From assembly GCA_008638375.1 (NCBI GenBank), contig CM018031.1, positions 6,100,062 to 6,164,061 on the forward strand: a stretch of DNA of 64,000 bases, in the 5' to 3' direction. A model generated the notes under the pieces. It ran no database searches. It saw nothing but the letters and a program-made list of their open reading frames with translations, and was not told where the DNA came from. A program made the position numbers and the translations under genes. Shown in pieces: positions 1-12,600 of this stretch. Position 1 is the stretch's first letter. Every line of letters starts with the position of its first letter. The stretch is from Nyssa sinensis (lineage: Eukaryota; Streptophyta; Magnoliopsida; Cornales; Nyssaceae).

Positions 1-388
1 AAATGAGAATTAAAAAAAAAACTACTTATCATCATTTTTCTAAAATCATTTAAACATGCATTTCAAGATGTAAAAATAAATATTTAAATATAAAAAAATT
101 CAATTTAAACTCTAAATAGGTCGGTTTCAAAATTGCAACGTACGGCCGATCCAAACATGACAAGATGTGTGAGCTGATATCTTGATCATCCCACGTTTTG
201 AGGCAAATACTCATCGTATGGGTAAAAAAAGTTTTAACGGTGGTTGATGAATTAGCAAGGCACATGCCATGTCTATATAGCAAGTGTACTTGCATTAGAT
301 TCATACTTTCATTCTTGAGGTTTGGATACAAGTTATTCCCCCAAAAGGAAACAGTAAAGAAACAGTAAAGAAAGGGTATTTTGGTCAT

Positions 389-1077
389 TATAAAAAGGTA
401 TTGTCAATCAATGCAAAAGGGTGATTGGTGAAAGAAACAAAATTATGTTATTCCCATCACTTATTTTTAACTTCAGGCTTTTTGTTGTCACCATCCATCA
501 CCTCCACCTTACACTGTCAACCTCTTTCCATTTCCACAAAAGCCCAAGCCTAAGTCCCTTCAAACTTACTAATTACCATTGCCTCACTCACACTCTTCTC
601 TCTCTCTCACTCACTAAAACACACACGGGAGGAATTACACAGTTGCCTAACCTTTTCCAGCAACATATCTGGCCAATCTCCTTGAAGGTTTTCAGAAAAC
701 AAAGCTAAAAAAGCCCACCAAACATCATATTAACCTTTCAAAGGTTTTCTAGGATAGATCAAAACAAAGATTCAAAGAAAGCAAAAAGAGATTGAGCCCC
801 CTCTTATTTATTCCCCCTCTATTTCATCATCCCTACATCATCATCTTCTCCAACCTCAAATCTCTCTCTCTCCCTAGGCAAAAATGAAACCCAAGTGAAA
901 TCAAATCTGTGAACAAAGACTTTTTTTGGGTGTTGCAACCTTCATGAACGGTAACATCTGAAACTAGTTGCAATCACATCTCTGAGTTTAGCACTCAAAC
1001 ACACATCCTCCCTTCAAGTGAAGTGCAGCATCTACTTCTCTCTCTGTACCCAAGAAGGAAAAAGATCAAACACTTCC
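389..1077 (+). promoter_or_regulatory. Promoter/leader region of the LSH gene, with two uORFs
   Basis: A TATA-like TTATAAAAAG lies near 389, and pyrimidine-rich CT tracts follow at about 596-612 and 860-874, typical of plant core promoters and leaders. Two minimal upstream reading frames are visible: 884-898 (Met plus three codons) and 944-961 (Met plus four codons). Both end before the main ATG at 1078, so they could dampen translation. The transcription start is not determined; a leader of 200-600 nt is inferred. Confidence 0.4.
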
Positions 1078-1650
1078 ATGGATTCAATCCCAGAAGGAGA
1101 CAGTACTTCAAACACAGACAACACAAGCATCACCATCAACACCAACACCAGCAACAATTCAATAAGCTCAGCTTCAGCTTCATCCTCATCATCATCACCA
1201 TCCACTCTAAGCCGATACGAGAACCAGAAGCGCCGAGACTGGAACACTTTTGGCCAGTACCTCAGAAACCACCGACCACCACTCTCACTCTCTCGCTGCA
1301 GCGGTGCTCACGTCCTCGAGTTCCTCCGATACCTCGACCAATTCGGCAAGACCAAAGTCCACACCCAACTCTGCCCCTTCTTCGGCCACCCCAACCCACC
1401 CGCTCCTTGCCCGTGCCCTCTCCGGCAAGCCTGGGGAAGCCTCGACGCCCTCATCGGCCGCCTCCGCGCCGCCTACGAAGAAAATGGCGGTACGCCTGAA
1501 GCAAACCCATTTGGGGCTCGAGCAGTGAGGCTTTACCTACGCGAAGTTCGCGATTCGCAGGCCAAAGCAAGGGGTATTAGCTACGAGAAGAAGAAGCGAA
1601 AGCGGCCGCCTCAGCCACCACCAGCTTTGCCACCTCCAAGTTCAAGTTAG
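1078..1650 (+). CDS. LSH4: LSH/ALOG-domain protein, LSH3/LSH4 type
   Basis: This single-exon gene encodes 190 residues. The N-terminus (1-44) is a Ser/Thr/Asn-rich low-complexity stretch. The ALOG domain covers about 45-172, opening with [18 protein letters not shown] and containing the Cys/His-bearing zinc-ribbon insert ([20 protein letters not shown]) and [20 protein letters not shown] basic nuclear localisation signal KKKRKR sits at 171-176, followed by a proline-rich tail. ALOG proteins are land-plant nuclear regulators whose DNA-binding fold is thought to derive from a retroelement recombinase; LSH3/LSH4 act in organ boundaries and meristems. The start at 1078 was preferred to the in-frame ATG at 1018 because family members begin a short way before the Ser-rich stretch with an MD-type start, and the extra 20 residues look like leader. 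Family assignment is firm; LSH3 versus LSH4 is not resolved. Confidence 0.93.
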   Translation: MDSIPEGDSTSNTDNTSITINTNTSNNSISSASASSSSSSPSTLSRYENQKRRDWNTFGQYLRNHRPPLSLSRCSGAHVLEFLRYLDQFGKTKVHTQLCPFFGHPNPPAPCPCPLRQAWGSLDALIGRLRAAYEENGGTPEANPFGARAVRLYLREVRDSQAKARGISYEKKKRKRPPQPPPALPPPSSS

Positions 1651-4600
1651 TATGAAGCCCAGTCTGTGTTTAGCCATGGATGATCACAATTTGCATGAGA
1701 TTTATAGGCAAATCTATCAAGTGCCAAACTGGTTAAGTACCGTATTACCTATATGGGAATTTTATATCTATATATATATATATATATATCTATTTCTCTC
1801 TTGAGTCTCTCTTTATGTAAGCTTTTGTTTCTATTGCTTTTGCAAAAGCTGTGCTTAGATTTATGAGTACCGAGTATCCCAATATTTTTATAATGCTAAA
1901 AATTGTAGTTTTAAGTAATAGTTGAAGTGGTAGTGTATGTACTAGTTGTAGTTAAAAGATTGATCTATGAGACTGATATATATCCAAAATGTCATAGACA
2001 TGTAGTACTGCTTAAAAAGCCATTTATGACAAGTCATAGATCTGCTTATATATCATCTTCCATGTCTTTTTTTCTGTAGTTTTTTTAATGGGTATTGGCA
2101 AATGAACCGGCGTTAGTGAAAGAAAAAAAAAGGATGAGTAAGTGCCAAGATCATATGACAGATTTGTCTAGCACTATACTTGTTTATTTTTGCTACTGCA
2201 AATAGGGGTGAGGTTTTACTTTTCCTCTTTTTGCTTCTTCCTCTGTGCTTTCTTTCATTCTGAATTGATTCAGAACAAGCATGTCTTTTAGTGTGCATGA
2301 AAAAACTCAAAACCCTATTTTGATGTGTGATCTATATATTCAGTTAGTATTGTAGGTTAACAAAATGAAGTTTGACCAGCTAAATCTCAATTATGAGCTT
2401 GATTCATTGTAAGAGAAGAGTCTGCATAAACAGTGAAGCTCCTTTGTCCTTGCTATTACTGGTTGGATCTCTCTTTTGACTAGTAGTCTATAACCTCATT
2501 TATTATGGAAATCTATCACCTATTTCCTTCCTGTCATACCAATCTTACATGTTCCCCAAACAGGAGATAGCATTAAATAAGTGAACTACATTCACATGAA
2601 CTCTTTGAGCAGTGAAAATTCTAGTCAAGCCCTTATTAAAGGTTATTACATTTGTATTTTGATCCATATTAAAGAAAGAAATGCACACCCTACCTCAAAA
2701 CCGTCCATTTTCTGCAGCTATCCAAGAACACACCTATACTAAATATAAGTGAATAATACACATATAAGGTGAGACCAAAAACGGTGTGTCTTGTGATTTG
2801 AAAGACATTAGATGGAATAATCAATGTGGCTGACATCCCTTCCACAAAATATATAATATATATAGGTCTTATATAATCTATTGCTTGCCATGATTGGCTG
2901 ATGTTGCATCATAACTTTCATGGTATCTGACTATCTGTTTTCCTTTATTTTTTTCAACTTTAGACATTGATCTTCAATTGAAAAGCTTTCATCTCAAAAA
3001 ATGCATCTATTTTTTGATTACTTTGAGTTGTGTTTTATGTGATTGATCAGATTGAAAACTGATGGCTATAGAGCCTATATGCTAGAGAGCTTTTCTTTTG
3101 AAGTAATTCTCAATAGGATTCTAAAAACTACCACTATATGCCAACAAAAGGATCTATTCCCACTACCACAAATCATTTAGGTTTATGTAGTAGGGTTAGA
3201 TCAGGATGTTTCGTATGGAATAAAAGGGCCCATAAATAGAAAAAAGAGCAGAAAGAATTTATTTAAATCATTTTCTGTTGATGCCATGAAATTTAATACT
3301 AGTTTGTTGGCAGTGGGCTTACTGTACCTATCAATATTATTTGTATCTTTTGACAAGAGGATATTATTTAATCAAAATTTGGCTATCATGATACATCATA
3401 TGTTTTAAGGTTTGTCGGGGCCCCATTCATCCTTCAGCCATTATCTGACATTAATTATTTTTAATAAGCAAACACTAGATTGTATCCCTACTTTTTTGAT
3501 CAACTTTTTTTTTTGATCAACAATTGTATCCCTACTTATAATGTTGCCTTTCCTTAATTCTAAATTTGATTGCCAGAAACCTTTTTCCTTTACCATTCTT
3601 TGTTGTCAAATGCATCCTTATGAATGAAATCATTTAGCATTTTAAATTAATTTGTAGGATATGAAGAAACTTAATTGGACTGAAAAAATGAGGACCAATT
3701 TTATTTTGGTATTTATGATGTTGTATTGTTTTTCTTTCAGAGCTGAAAACTATGAACAAGTGATGTGTAAGTGAATGCTATGGTGCATGTTTGATTACAT
3801 ATTGGTTACTATGACTTATGAGTACTTCAAGTGTCAGCCACAAAATGAAATGTGTTGGATAGTGCTTCCAAGAACCCTTCAGCTGCCACCCATGGAAATA
3901 AGCAATTGTTCTTCATTCTCCAAAATGAGCTCACAATATATATATATATATACTTGCTCTTAAAATGGATGTTTCATTTATGTAGTGAATGCCTTTTTTT
4001 TTTAGTAAGTCAAAAATTTATGTTGTGAATGTTTCCTTTCTTTAATCTTTTTTTTTCGTTGTTGGGTCAGTGTGGCTAAACATTTGAAGATGCCTGAAAT
4101 CAGCTTGATTAGGGTGCAGTCTCTTTAAAATTACATTTCAAGATGTGTTAATGGTTGTAGTTGAGATTTGATTATTTTATGATGTTATATATTGCATGTG
4201 CTTGCTTTGAATTCTTGGTAGAATCTCACACCAAGGAAACTAAACTATTAGAATTAAGTACCATTGTACCAATTAAGGATTAGTTTACAAGCTAAGCTAT
4301 TAAAATTACATCAGATTCTACTTTGCAGAATTCAATCTATATATATCACTGTTTTACGTCCAGGAGAAGTTATCAACTTCTGGTTTACTGACACCCAATA
4401 AAGTGATGCCCCTTGGCCTTATTTTAATGACTTCTGCTTCATTGAAACTCGGAAAAAAAAAAAAAAGGGAAAAAAAATATGATGCCATTTGCCTTGTGCA
4501 TTGTCGTAATGTTCTCATTAATTATTTTCTAAATCAACTATTTGAAATTTTTTATATTTTCTTTCTGTATATGATCTTTAGGGAGTGTTTGGAAGAAAAT

Positions 4601-5346
4601 TTATTAACTCATGTTAACTTCCAAATATGATTTTATGTTTTCACATCATTTTTCTAGATTTTTATTTGAAGAGATTATTTTTTTCACGTGATTTCTAGAA
4701 GCTAGACATTTTGTATGATCTATAAAATGCATACGATCTAACGTAAAAAAGATTAATGTTTTGCAAATCAAATGAACATGGAAGCATGTTTATCATGCAT
4801 GACGCTTGGTTTTATGGTATTCTAAAACATTGTTTTTGCTTAAAATGTTCCAAGTGTTTATCATTTAGAAGTTACAAATGATTTTTGAAACAATTTATAC
4901 TATGGCTTCTCTTTTGTCCTCTTACATGTGGGTTAGAATGCGGGTTGTGAAAGAGATGTTTTTACCTGTTTTTGTTCACCTAAAAGTATTTTTAAATCAA
5001 TACATAAATATAGCCATTTTATTTATATTTAACGAAAAATGGTAATTCATGTCACTATGTGAATAAATTCGATTACTATTTTAGGGGTATATAACATTAT
5101 TTTCTATGAATAACGAATGTTTGGTATACTAAATTTAAGTTATTCATTTTTGTTCATACGTTGATATTAAGAATATTTTTGAAATTAATAAATAAATTTA
5201 ATCATCTTGTTTATATCCAAAGAACAGTTATTGCAATTTATATTACCCAGTTTGTAAATTCGAAGACTTTTTTAAATGTATGTAGCATTATTTTTTATGA
5301 GAAATACAAAACATAATAATTTTTTTTTCCTCTTAAATATAAGACT
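1651..5346. other. Intergenic AT-rich DNA
   Basis: This holds the 3' flank of the LSH gene, with a (TA)n tract at about 1768-1788, then AT-rich sequence. A short perfect inverted repeat (TTCTGAA-TTGA-TTCAGAA) lies near 2259. No open frame here shows a recognisable domain or codon bias, and I see no gene. Confidence 0.5.
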
Positions 5347-6738
5347 TACATGCATCCAAGGATCAAAATTTCGTTTCATTTCCATCGAAAAGACCGAAAC
5401 GTTTTCATTTCTCAGAGAACCGAAACGAAACACTAAGTCGAATATCGAAACTCACATGTTTTCATGGAAATAAAGTTGTTTCCGTAAAAACATACCGAAA
5501 TTAGTGGAAACATACCGAATTAGAGGAAATATTTCTTTTGTATCAACAATAATTCTAAAAGTTAGTAAAAAATAATATCCATTTATTTTTCAGGAATTTA
5601 GACTCAAAATTACAATAAGATATTTTTATTATTTTTTCTAAAATAATAGAAAAGTAGTAGGAAAAATAAAGTGTAGACAAACAACTATTTTAATACTAAA
5701 TTAGTAATTATAATATATTTAAATCGTTATTTGTTTTACATTTCATTTTATATGTAACTTGTGTCAAATTATCTAATTTGTGGATATTACATAGTATATA
5801 TATCTATTATGTTATGGTATTGTATTGTATTTAATTATAATAATTTTATATATTTTAAATATATAATTTTTTTTATAGGAAAACAGAGAATTTCATTAAC
5901 AACCCAAGAAGAGCAGAAAATAAAAGGAGATATATTTTAAAATATATAATAATTTCATATTATATAAAAAATTAGCTCTAATTTTTTATACTATTTTTAA
6001 ATTAATAAAAAGTTATTTGGTATTAATAACTAATTTACATTTATATTTTTTTTTCTTTCAATTTCATCCTAGTAATTTGTGTGGATGGACATGTTCCCTA
6101 AAACATTTACAATTAATTAATCATATTGTTTCTTTTGCACATTCATATATTTTAATTTATGTTTTTAAAAACTGTTTCTACTACATTTTAATTTTTTTCA
6201 TCGTTTTCACTATGTTTCTAAAACGTTTCCGAAATGTTTCCATTTTTTAGGTGACCGAAACAACACTATGAAACGAAATTTTGATCCTTGCTAATGAACT
6301 CTACAATAAAAAAAAAAAACATTTATGAAATAATTTTGTACAGTTCAAAAGTATGAAAAATATAAAAAAAAATTGTTTCATTCGTCTCAATTTGTGATTC
6401 TATGTCCCTTCAAAGATCTTCTTATGCTATTATTGTCAACTACATGATAAAAAAGTGAAAAAAGATTGTATTTCACACTATACAATGAAAAAATAAATAG
6501 TTAGTCTTTAGTTTTTAAACTTAAATTAGTGTCATTTATTATGAATATGATGTATATGTCTTAAACATGCACAAATATTCAATAAATAGGTTTATTTGTA
6601 TAAATAAATAAATTTTAAGTTATGTTTCCACATGTTTTCAATTTTTTTCTCCGTTTCCATTATGTTTCTGAAACGTTTCTATTTCCGGATAGACCGAAAC
6701 TATATATCGAAACGATATTTTGATCCTTGCATACATCT
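5347..6738. mobile_element. Nested foldback/MITE-like element with 23-bp perfect terminal inverted repeats
   Basis: The motif CAAGGATCAAAATTTCG (5357-5373) starts a 23-bp stretch at 5357-5379 that is the perfect inverse complement of 6268-6290. A second, slightly diverged inverse copy ends at 6729. The right-hand terminal region (GTTTC/GAAAC-rich, containing the ACCGAAAC motif) is therefore present twice, at about 6165-6290 and 6627-6729. The interior is AT-rich and non-coding, with repeated CATACCGAAAT-like words. This fits a non-autonomous DNA element whose right end was duplicated or into which a relative inserted. The superfamily is not determined because no clean target-site duplication is visible. 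Confidence 0.6.
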
Positions 6739-7629
6739 ATTATAAGTAGATTCTCCTCCTTTAAAAAATAGAGTCAAATAATTCATTATGTATAATATTA
6801 CTAATATTTTATATATTGTATCTAACTTCTTTTTTATTTATTATTTTTTTTGGTAATGATGCAAAGTAAAACGTAAGTTCTAGTCTAAATAAAGCATACT
6901 GGTGATTTGTGCTTGCCACATAAACATTTTTAATATGCAACGTGGCGCAGAGAAAGAAACATTTGCCACATAAAACTTCTAACTAATCTAGCCTTTAAAT
7001 TTTAAATTTTAGAAATAAAAAGGAAAATAGAGCATGATTTGTGTTTAGTTTTTTTTATTAACATGTTTAATCGTAATATAAACGGATTAATATTTAACAG
7101 CACAATAAGATTTGGAGGCCGCATACCTGTAGACTATGGAAATCAACAAAGGCACTGAACCTTACAAAATCAACTTTTTTGCTTTAATGGTGCTACGATT
7201 TTGGCAAACAATTTTAGTAAATGGATGAATGATGATACAATTTTTTTATTATTTATTTTATGTAATCATAATATATGCAAGTTTTTACTTGAAGATCGAC
7301 CTTTAAAGAATCCTCAATCTTAGCATTAACATTCTTCAAATTTTATGCATGATACAAGGGATCACTTTTATAAAATTTATAAGATTGCTACTGTTGCAAG
7401 TCCTGTAGCATTGTAGAAAGCATTACTTGTATGGTTCATATTCTTCCGGAGTTTGCTCCCTGAAATATATAATCATCTCTGTCCCCTCACGTCAATCTCA
7501 TGAGATTTATATCCATTTTCATTTGACTCCCCTGAAAAATTTACATGAATTTAGGAATAATTAAGCTCAAACTAATGACTTTCAACATGTCTATGCTAAA
7601 CAAACAGTTTTTATCAAGGAAAGTCTAAT
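6739..7629. other. Intergenic AT-rich DNA
   Basis: No gene is visible. The last 300 bases may belong to the LINE relic that follows, but they show no recognisable motif. Confidence 0.4.
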
Positions 7630-8200
7630 ATTGCAGAAAAAGTTGTTCTTTTGCCGGAAGTTTTGAAGAACTATCAGACGAAGGAATTTTTCAAGCAATG
7701 CCTCAATGATTGACGTGCAAACGGCTTATAATTCTGTCTGGAGAGATTTTCTCACCAAGTATTTTATTCAAATTTGACATAGTGCAACTCTCTTTAGAGA
7801 GGGACATATCCATATATGCAAAATAGTTATGAAAAAGACTCTTACAAGCCAATAGATTGAGTTGAAGAATGTATCACAACTTACAAGTACTCCCATCAGC
7901 CTAAATGAAGTCCTTGAAGGCAAGGAGACCTTATGTCCCCTTACCTATTTCTGATGGGTATGGTAGGATTCACCAATTTGCTTGAATGGCACATCTAGAA
8001 AGGAGAGTTTACCTACCACCCAAACTGTGCAGAGTTGCAGCTTTCCCATGTAATTTTTCCAAATGATCAGTTCATCAAGAAAACTTTGTAGGAGTTTAGA
8101 TCTTTATCTGGCCTACAGGCCAATGTTCAAAAAATTATATGAAGTAACGTACTGTTGCTTGAATTTCAGCCCAAAGCTATGAAAAACCCTATAAAACATT
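7630..8200 (+). pseudogene. Decayed LINE (non-LTR) reverse-transcriptase fragment
   Basis: Conceptual translation with shifts and stops gives LPEVLKNYQTK (about 7651-7683), MIDVQTAYNSVWRDFL (7706-7753), QGDLMSPYLFLMGM (7921-7962), YHPNCAELQLSHVIFPNDQ (ending near 8070) and FRSLSGLQANVQK. These align in order with plant L1-type LINE RT blocks: the KIDLQKAYDSV block, QGDPLSPYLF, the FADD catalytic box (here mutated to FPND) and the LSGL-x-N block. At least three stops and one frame change interrupt it. It is a dead 5'-truncated fragment, not a gene. Confidence 0.75.
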
Positions 8201-9060
8201 GTAAAAAAAGTTGTACAAAGCTATATATAAGTCACCACTCCCGCTCTTTTTTTTTGGGTATTTTCTTAATTGAATTTTATATGATTAGAATGAAAAAATA
8301 CTCTTCTTTTAATAATTTTAACAGTGAATGTTAGTGTAATATTATATATTATTGTAGAGATTATACAATAATAAGATATAAAATATAAATTCAATAGGGA
8401 CATAATTTGGACTGACCGAGTTCATATTGAGTCATGTCTAAGTTCGAGTACAAGTCCAATCTAAGTTCTAAAATAGTCTATTCAAACTAGACTCTCACCC
8501 GAATAAAATTTTTTTAATATTGAGTTCAACCTAAATCTAATTATTAATTTCATTTTTTTAGTTTATTTACAATTTTTTTAAAAAATTGCTATCTTTTTTC
8601 TATTTTAATTATCTACTAAAAACTTTAATAATTTACCTCAATCTCTTAATTTTTTTCAATATCAAAAATAAAACATATAAAATATTAAATTTAAGCTTAA
8701 GCTTAAGTTTTCATAGTCTTAATCTAAATTCAATTCTAATTTAAATTTAATTTAATTTTTTTTACTCTAAGTCAAATATCAAGTTCAAATCCTTGAAAAT
8801 TAAGATCAAATTCGAGTTGAATTATTTGTTGGAATTGTTTTTTTACAAACCAGACTAGTTATTTACATTAAAGAGATTGTTAATATTATTACTTAAATGT
8901 TCATATTCATAATTTGATTAATATATATATATATTATATATATTTATTTATTTTACATATAATTATATATATAACATATATGTCAATCAAATTACAAGTA
9001 ATAAACACTTGCAAGCATTTCTCTTTCAGCTAATATTCATAGGCACACTGCATTATCACC
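8201..9060. other. Intergenic AT-rich DNA
   Basis: The sequence is AT-rich, with a (TA)n-like stretch at about 8920-8980. No coding or structural feature could be supported. Confidence 0.4.
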
Positions 9061-9680
9061 GAATTATAGAGGGGTGAGGCTGTCGTTTTCATTAACTTTT
9101 ATTTTCCCTCACACAACGACTCGGATATCCAAATTTTTTTCTAAAAACAAGCGCGTACGAGAATTCCCCCACTCTGCAGTCTCCTCTTCGTCAGCAGTAG
9201 CAGAACTTACTGGCTGACCGTTTGATTTGACATAAAGTTTCAATTTTTTTTCCAGGGGGCCCACAGTCACCTGCCCCATCCCACGTGCTCATCTGTCGTT
9301 CATGTCGGCCCATTTACATTGACACCGCTCCGTCCGGTCCCAAGCATGTTCTTCAATATTATATGAATATTATGATTTGACGTGGCTTCATCCGGACCGT
9401 GCAAGTCGTCTAGTCTATGTCGATGTGGACCATACAGAGGGGAGGTTGCTTTGTCGTTTTATTTGCGTCCGGTGACCCGAACTTCCTACAAAACTATCAA
9501 ATTCCAATTGATTACTGGATCCATTTCCGAAGCTAGTGCACTGCGCTTTGCCAGTCGGCTGGATTTGATTGGATGTATGATAAACCTGCTTTTTTTTTGG
9601 GAAGACTTTAATATAATTCCGTTGCTCGTTCACACGTGCGAATCAAATTTACTCTCTGTTAGTTTTTATATCATATCATG
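9061..9680. promoter_or_regulatory. GC-richer, motif-dense island with G-boxes; no adjacent gene
   Basis: Base composition rises clearly above the flanks. CACGTG G-boxes lie at 9282-9287 and 9633-9638, and an ACGTGG core near 9380. A 99-codon open frame (9382-9681) has no family resemblance. The nearest downstream gene start is more than 4 kb away. It could be a relic promoter, an inserted gene fragment or an unannotated non-coding transcription unit; I cannot decide between these. Confidence 0.3.
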
Positions 9681-12600
9681 AATTTAAGTAATATTATTTT
9701 TTATCAAAGTCATCAGTTGAATTGAGTTTGTGGTTTCAATTTTTTTCAAAAGGTATATTTAAAAGCCTCTTAATTTATGTATAATTAATTATATTAATTG
9801 ATATTTATATATTCTTAATTTATGTATAATTAATTATGTTTATTAATTTTAATATATTAGATTGTTCAAATATTTTCTTTTGCTTCTCTCAAAAAAAAAA
9901 AATATTGTCAAAATTTGTTATCACGTCATACTACACTCTCTTAATATTATACTAATTATTTTTATAATTTTATTTTAATTTTACTAAAATTATATTTAGA
10001 TGCTACACATACTAAAATAAACTCCAAATAATATTGTGGCATGATCTGACAATATATGGTGTAAATCATATTAATTAATACTAATTAAGAATTAGGTTTA
10101 ATATAAGTGGGAAAGAATGATACAAACTGGGAATTGTTTATAAAAAAAAAAAAGGAAATATTGTCATTCAAGAAAATTAATAAATAATATTCAAATTTAT
10201 TTTTGAAATATACTTCTTCCAAATTTAAGAGATAATTATCTAACATATGTGGGAAAGAACAATAAAAAGTAAATGATTAAAAAAAAAAAGAACAATACAA
10301 TACAATACTTTCTCAAGTTTTTTTAAATCACAAAGGATGTGGCTTTAAATAGTGTATTAGACATTATTTAGTGTTTTGCTATCAATCTACCATCAAAAAA
10401 ACCGTACCCATTTGAGAACGCGTGTCTTATTCATTAAAGTGATTGTAATGAATAACACTCTAATTTTTAAAAAAATTATAAAAATTAATTAGTAATATTT
10501 ACATGCATACATTATCAAACAAAATACATCGAGATGTAGTGGTAAAGAATTCAAATTTTCTATGCGCTGATCGTTGACAATTAGAGTTTAAAGAGTGAGT
10601 TTAGTTGTTACGAGTAAAACGACTTAATCTAATACACATAAACTGATCTAAAATACTTTTTACCGATTTATAAAAAAATAAAAGAATAAGTCTAAATATA
10701 GTTACAAAACAGCACTTAATCACAAATAAATAAATAACTATTGTGCCCACTGGGCCTACGAGTCCAGCTCACTGACTTTCTAGTTTGGAAATTTAGGCCC
10801 AAAGCAGACTTTGTTGGGTTGGGTTTGGTATATATCAGGAAAGCCCAAATGGAACATAGGAGTTTCAATAGAAATGGCATTTCACATGCACTCTGCAGAT
10901 CACTGTTATTTTCAAATAAACTTTGGAAACTAATTAAGCAAACTAGATTGCTAATAGAATATTTGAGAAATGATATTTGTACTCCATATATTATTAAAAG
11001 AGCTAAATTTTTACTATTTTGTTTAAATAAAATTACATAAATATTCTTTAAAGAGGTAGATTCTATGATTTTTATTTAAGAAAAAAAGTACATTCAAGTC
11101 CTTGCATGCAGTGACAAGAAAAAGGGTAATAAAAATTTAATACCATCAATTCTATTAATTCCATAGGCATAAAAATAAAAAATAAAAACTCAATTATCTG
11201 AATTAGTTAAAGCTTAGCACCTTTAATTGCAATCCCTTTCATGAAAATCTGACAATATTTTTAATATGTCTAAAGCATCACGTGGTAATTAATGTGATCT
11301 TTTAATGAGATCCTGTCATATGTGTTATATCTAGCTTGTCATATGTGTTATATCTAGCTTAAAAATATGAATCACGTTATACATAATATAAAATTATTAA
11401 AATAACACATTAATATGTCATGCACAAATTCCGTTCAAAAATTCTCCAAAAACTTAGATAGAGATGATGACATGCACCGGCGAGTCAAGTATTTTAAATA
11501 TCTAGGTGGTGTCTGTAAAAAGCTCGCTTGAATTAGACCTTCCATGTCTCGCTCTTTAGTTAAGACACTGGATTAAGTTAGCAAGTTAAAATGTTTAAAA
11601 CTTATTAAAACTACATCCGGTGATAAACATAATTCTGATATTTTTTTAGTTTCAATTATAATCTCTATTAGTTTTAAAAATCTTAAATTAATAAAATTAT
11701 AGTTATTAAATAGTGTAGTTTCAATAGGTTTTAAATCCTTTAATTTGCTAAAAAATTTAATTATGTTAAGTTTATATCTACTAAAATACCACCGTTGCAA
11801 TAGTTATTATTAAAATAATACAGAGAATGGCCGATCCATAGATTAGAGTTAGAACACAAAAGTGTAGGTACAAAAATTTAGAAAGAAGTTTTATGAATAA
11901 ATAAATAAATAAATTGATAGGACGCCAAGTACTAATTTTAAAAAAACAAATCTAATAAATAAAGTCGTAAAAATACAATTTCAAAAAATTAACAGAGTTT
12001 CATTATAATTTATTAATTATATAATTTAATATATTATTAATAATAATATAATACATCATTTAAAATAAAAAAAAATTTAAATAAGCCATCGCAAGACTCT
12101 GGATAAGGATACAACTATCAGTTGCCGAATGCCGATTGGTCTGCTTATCACATTTCAGCGGTCGTCCTATCACCACATGCTATGTTTAACGAATAAAATA
12201 CGATCGAAGCATTTTAATTAATTTATAATATTAGTATTTGTCTTTAATTTATACTCTGCTTAGATAAATAGGGAAAGAATAAAAGACTGCATTAATTATG
12301 AAAAATGTGAGAGGAGTTGAGAAGATAATGAAAAACAAAATAAATATTTTATTATATAAGTAAAATGGATAAAATATAAATTTATTTATTTTAAAAAGTA
12401 AGAGCTAAATACATAATCATTAATTGTATTATCTTTTGCTTTCGTTTCTTCTCATTCTGAGAAAGAGAGTAAAGTAGATGTGAACAGATCCTTCTTTCTT
12501 TTATTTTCTTTTTCTATTTTTAAACTAAACATAAAATAATTTATGATGTCTTTCATTTTCACTCCCTTTATCACAACGGGTGATGGTAATCTCTAAATTT

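Noticed and set aside
421..708. 95-codon frame upstream of LSH
   Set aside because: Pyrimidine-rich leader/promoter sequence translated into Leu/Ser/His-rich peptide; no domain and no conservation argument.
1023..1528. Alternative frames overlapping the LSH gene
   Set aside because: These are shadows of the GC-rich ALOG coding sequence, and only the frame starting at 1078 gives the conserved domain.
9382..9681. 99-codon open frame in the G-box island
   Set aside because: It has no recognisable domain and an unremarkable Ser/Arg-rich start, and a second overlapping frame of similar length on the other strand (9415-9633) suggests composition, not coding.
10530..10620. tRNA gene or SINE
   Set aside because: Only an A-box-like word is present; the B box is too degenerate and no stem pairing was found.
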